A DNA stretch of 61,029 nt from Symbiobacterium thermophilum. GTDB taxonomy: Bacteria > Bacillota > Sulfobacillia > UBA995. This document shows, piece after piece, positions 60,096 to 61,029 of this stretch. The notes beneath the pieces were generated by a model, which saw only the letters and a program-made list of their open reading frames with translations, did no database searches and had not been told where the DNA came from. Made by a program: the position numbers and the translations under genes. Position 1 is the first letter of the stretch. Each line of letters opens with the position of its first letter. The DNA is taken from assembly GCA_020725145.1 (NCBI GenBank), contig DYFO01000007.1, forward strand, positions 1 to 61,029, written 5' to 3'.

Positions 60096-60911
60096 CTAAT
60101 CTCCCTCCCGGGGGCAGGCATGGTACAGCCCGGTATCCTCGATGATCGTGCGCGCGGTGTCCGACAAAATGAAACGCACGAATTCCTCGGCACCGTCGTA
60201 GTTGACCGCCGGGTGCCGGCCCGGGGCGGGCAGCACCACACTGTAGACGTTGAGACGGGGTTCGGGCGTACGGTCCAGCCGGACCAGGCCGGCGGTGGCG
60301 CCGGTGCCGAGGAAGGTCGCGGAGTCGGTCAGCGCGTAAGCTCGCCGTTCCGCGGCCACGCGCAAGGTGGCCGCCATGCCTTGTCCGGTCCTTTGATACC
60401 AGGCCCCGGCCGGACTAACACCGATCTCCTCCCAAAGCGCCAGCTCGGCGAGGTGGGTCCCCGACCCGTCGCCCCGGGAGAAGAAGGGGGCACCAGAGGA
60501 GGCCACCGCCGCCAGCGCCGCGGGCAGCGGCAGGCCGGCCGCCCCGGCCGGGTCCGCGACCGGACCCACCAGCCAGAACGCGTTGTACATCACCTCATGG
60601 CGTTGGGCGAGCACACCGGCTTCCAAGAGCTCGCGCTCACGCGGTGGGCAGTGAGTGAGGGCGGCGTCCACCTCGCCGCGGACCACCAGCTCCAAAGCCT
60701 GGCCGCTTCCCACCGCCACCACCTTGACCCGGTAGCCGGTCTCGGCCTGAAAGGCGGGAACCAGGCGGTCCAGCAGACCGCTGTCCTGAAGGCTGGTGGT
60801 GGTTGCCACTACCACCGTAGGCGGACGACGGCAACCCGCGACCCCGCCCGGCAGGCTGAGGGCGATCAGCAGCAGCGCGATATGTTTTACAAAACATAAT
60901 GCAGGGCGCAA
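60096..60911 (-). CDS. tupA: Tungstate-binding lipoprotein TupA
   Basis: 271 residues. Signal peptide with VAGC lipobox. The ATTTSLQDSGLLDRLVPAF sequence and FFSRGDGSGTHLAELALW loop are those of TupA proteins, which bind tungstate very tightly. GGAGGGG lies four bases before the TTG, and a T6 run lies between them. The first codons cross an AT-rich palindrome (60881-60898), so the site of initiation or its regulation is unusual. Tungstate versus molybdate cannot be separated by sequence alone. Confidence 0.9.
   Translation of the reverse strand: MRPALCFVKHIALLLIALSLPGGVAGCRRPPTVVVATTTSLQDSGLLDRLVPAFQAETGYRVKVVAVGSGQALELVVRGEVDAALTHCPPRERELLEAGVLAQRHEVMYNAFWLVGPVADPAGAAGLPLPAALAAVASSGAPFFSRGDGSGTHLAELALWEEIGVSPAGAWYQRTGQGMAATLRVAAERRAYALTDSATFLGTGATAGLVRLDRTPEPRLNVYSVVLPAPGRHPAVNYDGAEEFVRFILSDTARTIIEDTGLYHACPREGD
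60881..60898. promoter_or_regulatory. 18-bp AT-rich palindrome at the tupA start
   Basis: TATGTTTTACAAAACATA: 8-bp perfect arms around AC. It is by far the most AT-rich run in this GC-rich region and lies inside the first codons of tupA, 13 bases after the start codon. Candidate repressor operator. Confidence 0.55.
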
Positions 60912-60915
60912 AAAA

Positions 60916-61029
60916 CCCCTCCGTCACGGACGGCAGTTCTGCTTTCTACGCCCACCGTCTTCGCCCCTGCCCGGCTCCCATCCTCTCCAGGGTGGCGTCT
61001 TTGTGCCTGAGGGCAACCCCTGGTTTAGA
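60916..61029 (-). other. Structured leader of the tup operon
   Basis: On the minus strand, a 6-bp closing stem (60987-60992 with 61018-61023) and a switchable stem near the ribosome binding site are visible: GACGG can pair at 60921-60925 or 60955-60959 with the same bases 60929-60933. The GGAGGGG ribosome site and T6 run lie at the end. Possibly a metal- or cofactor-sensing riboswitch; the upstream part is outside the window. Confidence 0.35.

Noticed and set aside
60921-60933. Intrinsic terminator just before tupA
   Set aside because: Stem is only 5 bp and the T-run is separated from it by AGGGG, which is the ribosome binding site; kept only as part of a possible leader switch.
1-61029. CRISPR array, insertion sequence, prophage or integron
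   Set aside because: No regularly spaced repeats, transposase, integrase or phage gene seen anywhere; genes look like chromosomal operons.

Overview
The window is about 61 kb of GC-rich DNA from an endospore-forming member of the Bacillota, probably an anaerobic and possibly thermophilic, Clostridia-like lineage. Evidence for sporulation is a GerKA/GerKB/GerKC germinant receptor operon (5967-9974) and an alpha/beta-type SASP gene (48878-49072). The bifunctional fructose-1,6-bisphosphate aldolase/phosphatase, ADP-forming acyl-CoA synthetase, corrinoid-type methyl-H4folate methyltransferase and tungstate-type ABC transporter suggest an anaerobic or thermophilic energy metabolism; that part is inference. 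The LexA box before imuB has the Bacillus-type sequence. Many genes start with GTG or TTG behind strong purine-rich ribosome binding sites, and neighbouring genes often overlap by 4 bases (ATGA/GTGA). Layout: 1-5.9 kb holds a secreted coiled-coil protein, a PhoP/PhoR-like two-component pair, a divergent M23 peptidase and comB. 5.9-13.7 kb is envelope and germination: gerK operon, a very short convergent two-TM gene (9976-10140), and two L,D-transpeptidases flanking an orphan solute-binding lipoprotein. 13.7-24.9 kb is a beta-oxidation-like acyl-CoA region: a TetR/SCP2/CaiB-racemase/thiolase operon on the minus strand, and FabK-like oxidoreductase, acyl-CoA dehydrogenase, MBL hydrolase, SDR, enoyl-CoA hydratase, Fe-S aldo/keto reductase and methyltransferase on the plus strand. 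Two nearly identical 16-bp operators (15/16) sit at the TetR promoter and before the acyl-CoA dehydrogenase, which ties both arms to one regulator. A frameshifted remnant of a SPASM-domain protein lies between them. 24.8-35.8 kb is mainly minus-strand housekeeping: HtpX-like and LemA membrane proteins, tRNA-Arg(CCG) with its promoter, a PPC-domain protein, a GGDEF regulator, two small helical proteins, Nfu, a PHP phosphoesterase, FBP aldolase/phosphatase, DD-carboxypeptidase, and a DRTGG ATPase next to an ADP-forming acyl-CoA synthetase. 35.8-41 kb has diacylglycerol-kinase-like and PcrB prenyl transferase genes and then a compact five-gene cassette (membrane coiled coil, DUF1257, DUF2997, a 63-residue protein, AAA ATPase) of unknown function; the DUF2997 start is interrupted by a G9 tract. 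41-46.5 kb is a complete opp oligopeptide transporter operon. 46.6-49.1 kb has a DUF3795 protein, SurE, DUF3006, a ComEC-like MBL lipoprotein and the SASP. 49.1-52.4 kb is an extracytosolic flavinylation locus (Fe-S flavoprotein, ApbE, Gx-transporter-like membrane protein, double FMN-binding lipoprotein). 52.3-56.9 kb is an SOS-controlled mutasome (imuB, DUF6504, dnaE2). 57-61 kb has rocD and tupABC; tupA starts inside an AT-rich palindrome and follows a structured leader. The best leads for something undescribed are the AAA/DUF1257/DUF2997 cassette, the tiny germination-locus two-TM gene, the TetR acyl-CoA regulon and the tup leader.
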